A stretch of 6,934 bases of DNA, from assembly GCA_035534175.1 (NCBI GenBank), contig DATLSM010000012.1, positions 1 through 6,934 on the forward strand, read 5' to 3'. The translations under genes and the position numbers were made by a program. Shown here piece by piece: positions 5,418 to 6,934 of this stretch. The notes below the pieces were generated by a model that was not told where the DNA came from, did not search any database, and saw only the letters and a list, made by a program, of their open reading frames with translations. How positions within the stretch are numbered: position 1 is the stretch's first letter; each line of letters starts with the position of its first letter. The DNA comes from DATLSM01 sp035534175. GTDB taxonomy: Bacteria > Actinomycetota > Thermoleophilia > Solirubrobacterales > 70-9.

Positions 5418-5708
5418 ATGTCGACGACAACTGTTGAGCGGCCGCGCGGCGCCGGTCCCGGCTCTGGCCTGGGGGGCGGCTGGCGGGTGATCGTCCGCAA
5501 CGACAACCACAACACCTTCGACCACGTCGCCCAGACGTTGGCGAGCGTCCTGCCGGGTGTCGGCCTCGAGCAGGGCCACCGGATCGCCGAGCAGATTCAC
5601 AAAGGCGGACAGGCGATCGTCTGGAGCGGCCCCCGCGAGCCGGCCGAGCACTACTGGGACCAGCTCGACACCGCAGGCCTGACGATGGCACCGCTGGAGC
5701 AGGGCTGA
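5418..5708 (+). CDS. clpS: ClpS-like ATP-dependent Clp protease adaptor
   Basis: A 96-residue protein with an unstructured Gly/Arg-rich N-terminal tail (about 1-22) and a ClpS core: WRVIVRNDNHNTFDHVAQTL, IAEQIHKGGQAIVWSGPREP and AEHYWDQLDTAGLTMAPLEQ. ClpS binds the N-terminal residue of N-degron substrates and docks on the ClpA/ClpC N-domain for degradation by ClpP. The degron-pocket residues can be placed: Asn 28 and Asp 29 (as E. coli N34/D35), then Asn 30 where E. coli has Asp 36, Phe 34 near the Met 40 gatekeeper, and His 61 in QIHKGG (as H66). I chose ATG 5418 over TTG 5409 because of the -10-like box eight bases upstream. No clp protease gene is adjacent. Some pocket residues differ, so substrate choice may differ too; that is inference. 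Confidence 0.9.
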   Translation: MSTTTVERPRGAGPGSGLGGGWRVIVRNDNHNTFDHVAQTLASVLPGVGLEQGHRIAEQIHKGGQAIVWSGPREPAEHYWDQLDTAGLTMAPLEQG

Positions 5709-5715
5709 GCAGCGC

Positions 5716-5745
5716 ACGGCCGCTTCCGGTTGCGCGGCTGGCCGT
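5716..5745 (+). terminator. Possible terminator hairpin after clpS
   Basis: ACGGCC (5716-5721) pairs with GGCCGT (5740-5745), with two further pairs past a bulged T, beginning eight bases after the clpS stop. There is no T tract after it, so it would be a GC-hairpin type terminator at best. Confidence 0.3.
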
Positions 5746-5800
5746 TGCCGTCGGTCGAGTTGATCGGAGTTACCCGCTCCGCTCTGCTGATCTTCATCCT

Positions 5801-5835
5801 GTCTCACCGCCTGAGAATCTCTCCGGCGGTGGGGC
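5801..5835. other. Strong stem-loop in the intergenic stretch, possible structured RNA or terminator
   Basis: CACCGCC (5805-5811) pairs perfectly with GGCGGTG (5825-5831). Inside it, after one T/C mismatch, GAGA (5813-5816) pairs with TCTC (5820-5823) around the loop ATC. As RNA, four more pairs (two Watson-Crick, two G-U) extend the base of the stem to 5801/5835, about 15 pairs in all. No T run follows on either strand. Confidence 0.6.
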
Positions 5836-6032
5836 CGATCATGTGGGGTCCATATGACCGAGTGCTCAGATCTGCACGACTAACGAAGATCTCGCCCGAG
5901 CCTGAAAATCGTGACAGAACTCCTCGTCGGGACCAAGCAGTTCGCTGGCACCTGGAGCCCGATCGACCGCAAGGGCCAGGGGGTGAAGTGAGCCGCCCCG
6001 AGGGGCAAAACCTGCGTCATGGCGGGACGCGG

Positions 6033-6038
6033 CATGCT
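6033..6038 (+). promoter_or_regulatory. Candidate -10 box of the small membrane-protein gene
   Basis: CATGCT keeps the A at the second and T at the last -10 position and ends six bases before the ATG at 6045, so the mRNA would be leaderless. It is a weak match and is mentioned for its spacing, which is the same as at 4104-4109. Confidence 0.3.
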
Positions 6039-6044
6039 ATGCAG

Positions 6045-6248
6045 ATGAAAGATCAGAAATCGGCACCGCCAGCGTTGAAGGATCGGCGCCTCGCCGTCTT
6101 CACCCTGCTGGTCGCCTCCTTCGGCGCCGGTTACGTGGCCGCTGACCTCCTCGGCGCCCTGATTGGGGCCGCTGCGATGTTTGCCCTACTGCTGTTTCCG
6201 CCGTTTCGTGACCCGGTGCTGCGGCTTATGGACCTGCTGATTCCATAG
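6045..6248 (+). CDS. Small two-helix membrane protein, function unknown
   Basis: A 67-residue protein, MKDQKSAPPALKDRRLAVFT followed by two adjoining hydrophobic segments: LLVASFGAGYVAADLLGA (about 20-38) and LIGAAAMFALLLFPP (about 39-53). It ends with FRDPVLRLMDLLIP, a short amphipathic tail. The polar, basic N-terminus suggests it faces the cytoplasm. I do not recognise a family. The open frame extends upstream to 5730, but that part is not protein-like. ATG 6039 (MQMKD) is an alternative start two codons upstream. It ends 20 bases from the convergent nitroreductase-family gene. Support comes from the clean membrane pattern and the well-placed start, not from homology. Confidence 0.6.
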   Translation: MKDQKSAPPALKDRRLAVFTLLVASFGAGYVAADLLGALIGAAAMFALLLFPPFRDPVLRLMDLLIP

Positions 6249-6268
6249 GGCCAGCGGATTAGGACCCG

Positions 6269-6706
6269 TCAGTCGATGCGAAAGACCGGGCGCTCGGCGG
6301 CGATGCGCAGCAGCTCCTTGTCGCTGGAGTCGGGCCCCACGCCGTCAAAGAACGCGCCGACCTCCCACTTCCATTTCTCCAGATAGGCGCGCAGGAGCGC
6401 CGGCTTCTCCTCGTCGGCCAGCTCGGTCACCGTGAACTCCTCCACGCCCCTGCCCACCAGGCGCCCGCCGCCGCTGACCCGCATGTTGCGTACCCACTGG
6501 GTGACGCCGCGGGGGGCGACGAGGTAGCGCTTGCCCTCGAAGCTCAGCGGGTTGACGGGAGTGCGACGCCACTCGCCGCTCTTTCGCCCCTTCACTTCGA
6601 GCACGCGGGAACCCGCGAGGCTGAGGCCATGTCGGCTCAGCCCGGCGACGATCGGGTTAAAGACGTTCTTGGTGAACCAGCCAGGCTCCTGGAAGCGCTC
6701 GCCCAT
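6269..6706 (-). CDS. Deazaflavin (F420)-dependent nitroreductase family protein (DDN-like)
   Basis: A 145-residue protein of the length usual for the DDN/nitroreductase-quinone reductase family, a split beta-barrel fold that binds F420H2 or a related flavin. Recognisable elements are the N-terminal FTKNVFNPIVAGLSRHG helix, the strand/turn LEVKGRKSGEWRRTPVNPLS, then FEGKRYLVAPRG and the family-typical TQWVRNMRVSGGGRL (about 69-83). The C-terminus, ALLRAYLEKWKWEVGAFF then AERPVFRID, also fits the family. Members reduce nitro compounds, quinones or similar acceptors in the cytoplasm; the substrate here is unknown. ATG 6706 was chosen because the family begins just here and the same frame upstream (to 6928) is unlike protein. 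A GACAAT box six bases before the ATG could give a leaderless transcript of its own. The gene also follows the small membrane-protein gene by 17 bases, so an operon is possible. Confidence 0.88.
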   Translation of the reverse strand: MGERFQEPGWFTKNVFNPIVAGLSRHGLSLAGSRVLEVKGRKSGEWRRTPVNPLSFEGKRYLVAPRGVTQWVRNMRVSGGGRLVGRGVEEFTVTELADEEKPALLRAYLEKWKWEVGAFFDGVGPDSSDKELLRIAAERPVFRID

Positions 6707-6712
6707 CGGGCG

Positions 6713-6718
6713 ATTGTC
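6713..6718 (-). promoter_or_regulatory. Weak candidate -10 box of the nitroreductase-family gene
   Basis: On the minus strand GACAAT (four of six bases of TATAAT) ends six bases before the ATG at 6706, with no Shine-Dalgarno between. It is weak alone and fits the spacing seen at other starts in the window. Confidence 0.3.
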
Positions 6719-6723
6719 GCAGT

Positions 6724-6876
6724 TCAGCGACGGCCCAGTCCCAGGGCAAGGCGGCCGGTGGAGACTAAGGCGCCGACAAGCAAAAACGTCAAGCGCACCG
6801 TCCAAATCAGCAACGTCACCGCCAGGCCGACCGCCGTGACTATGAGTTGGATTGCGATCCCGATCAGCGCGCCCAT
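6724..6876 (-). CDS. Small hydrophobic membrane protein, function unknown
   Basis: A 50-residue protein, MGALIGIAIQLIVTAVGLAV, then TLLIWTVRLTFLLVGALVST and GRLALGLGRR. It is nearly all hydrophobic, forming one long or two short membrane helices with an Arg in the middle and a basic C-terminus. ATG 6876 is preferred over TTG 6906 because an AGGG/GCGGA purine stretch, a plausible ribosome-binding site, lies directly before it. The gene lies 17 bases upstream of the nitroreductase-family gene on the same strand and may be co-transcribed with it. I do not recognise a family. The alternative is that this is a chance open frame, but the membrane pattern is clean and unlike a shadow translation. 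Confidence 0.6.
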   Translation of the reverse strand: MGALIGIAIQLIVTAVGLAVTLLIWTVRLTFLLVGALVSTGRLALGLGRR

Positions 6877-6934
6877 TCCGCCCTGTCTTTCGAGCCTTGT
6901 CGCCAAATTCCCCCGGATCGACTGTCACCTCGCT

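Larger units (their letters stand above)
5709..6032. other. Stretch without a recognised gene
   Basis: About 325 bases between clpS and the next membrane-protein gene. A frame open from 5730 runs through it, but its translation before about 6039 has no protein-like pattern. It holds a strong hairpin (5801-5835), a weaker one just after clpS (5716-5745), and two AGATCT sites 19 bases apart (5868 and 5887). A 26-codon frame (GTG 5911 to TGA 5991) looks mildly protein-like but cannot be supported. Confidence 0.5.

Noticed and set aside
4845..5807. Minus-strand open frame of 320 codons across the nucleotidyltransferase end, the acyltransferase remnant and clpS
   Set aside because: It runs through three recognisable genes in other frames and its sequence is low-complexity Arg/Ala/Gly, as expected for a shadow.
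5911..5991. A 26-codon plus-strand frame reading VTELLVGTKQFAGTWSPIDR and ending in TGA
   Set aside because: It looks mildly protein-like, but it is too short, starts with GTG without a ribosome-binding site and matches no family I can name.
5730..6038. N-terminal extension of the small membrane protein back to 5730
   Set aside because: The translated part is not protein-like and contains the strong hairpin region; the start at 6045 fits better.

Overview
This is a high-GC bacterial window, and the protein types point to an actinobacterium, probably of the Solirubrobacterales/Thermoleophilia kind. The evidence is an actinobacterial-type MeaA (ethylmalonyl-CoA mutase), a deazaflavin (F420)-type nitroreductase-family protein, an unusual short ClpS, and several genes whose -10-like box lies only 6-8 bases before the start codon, as in leaderless transcripts. 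The taxonomic placement is inference.

Layout. Positions 1-815 hold two toxin-antitoxin (TA) loci of the VapBC/PIN type, back to back. A minus-strand PIN toxin runs off the left edge and carries a frameshift. A plus-strand small antitoxin is followed by a PIN toxin interrupted by an in-frame TAG. Positions 835-931 are a repeat- and hairpin-rich spacer. Positions 878-1236 (minus) hold a frameshifted fragment resembling the N-terminal domain of AbiEi-type antitoxin/regulator proteins. Next comes the largest intact gene, a B12-dependent mutase of the MeaA/Ecm family (1247-3241, minus). Divergent from it is an exported or membrane-anchored protein with a jelly-roll-like C-terminus (3399-4079).

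An intact two-gene TA-like operon follows (4116-4929): an XRE-family regulator overlapping a MNT/AbiEii-like nucleotidyltransferase. Its promoter is a near-perfect 24-bp palindrome that contains a perfect TATAAT six bases before the ATG, so autoregulation of a leaderless mRNA is likely. Tail to tail with it is a 120-codon minus-strand remnant in which the first ~43 residues of an OafA/YrhL-type membrane acyltransferase are joined in frame to the last ~75 residues of its SGNH domain. A clpS-like gene (5418-5708) is flanked by two strong RNA hairpins. After a ~330-base stretch without a gene come a 67-residue two-helix membrane protein (plus) and, convergent to it, a minus-strand pair: a 50-residue membrane protein followed by a DDN/F420-type nitroreductase-family protein.

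How it fits together. The ordinary genes (meaA, clpS, the nitroreductase-family gene) do not form an evident pathway. The accessory theme is TA/defence-type genes in different states of decay around meaA: three loci broken by single-base lesions and one apparently intact. I see no complete new system. The points most worth a second look are the palindrome/TATAAT/ATG arrangement, the recurrent -10-to-ATG spacing, the head-to-tail acyltransferase fusion and the hairpins around clpS.
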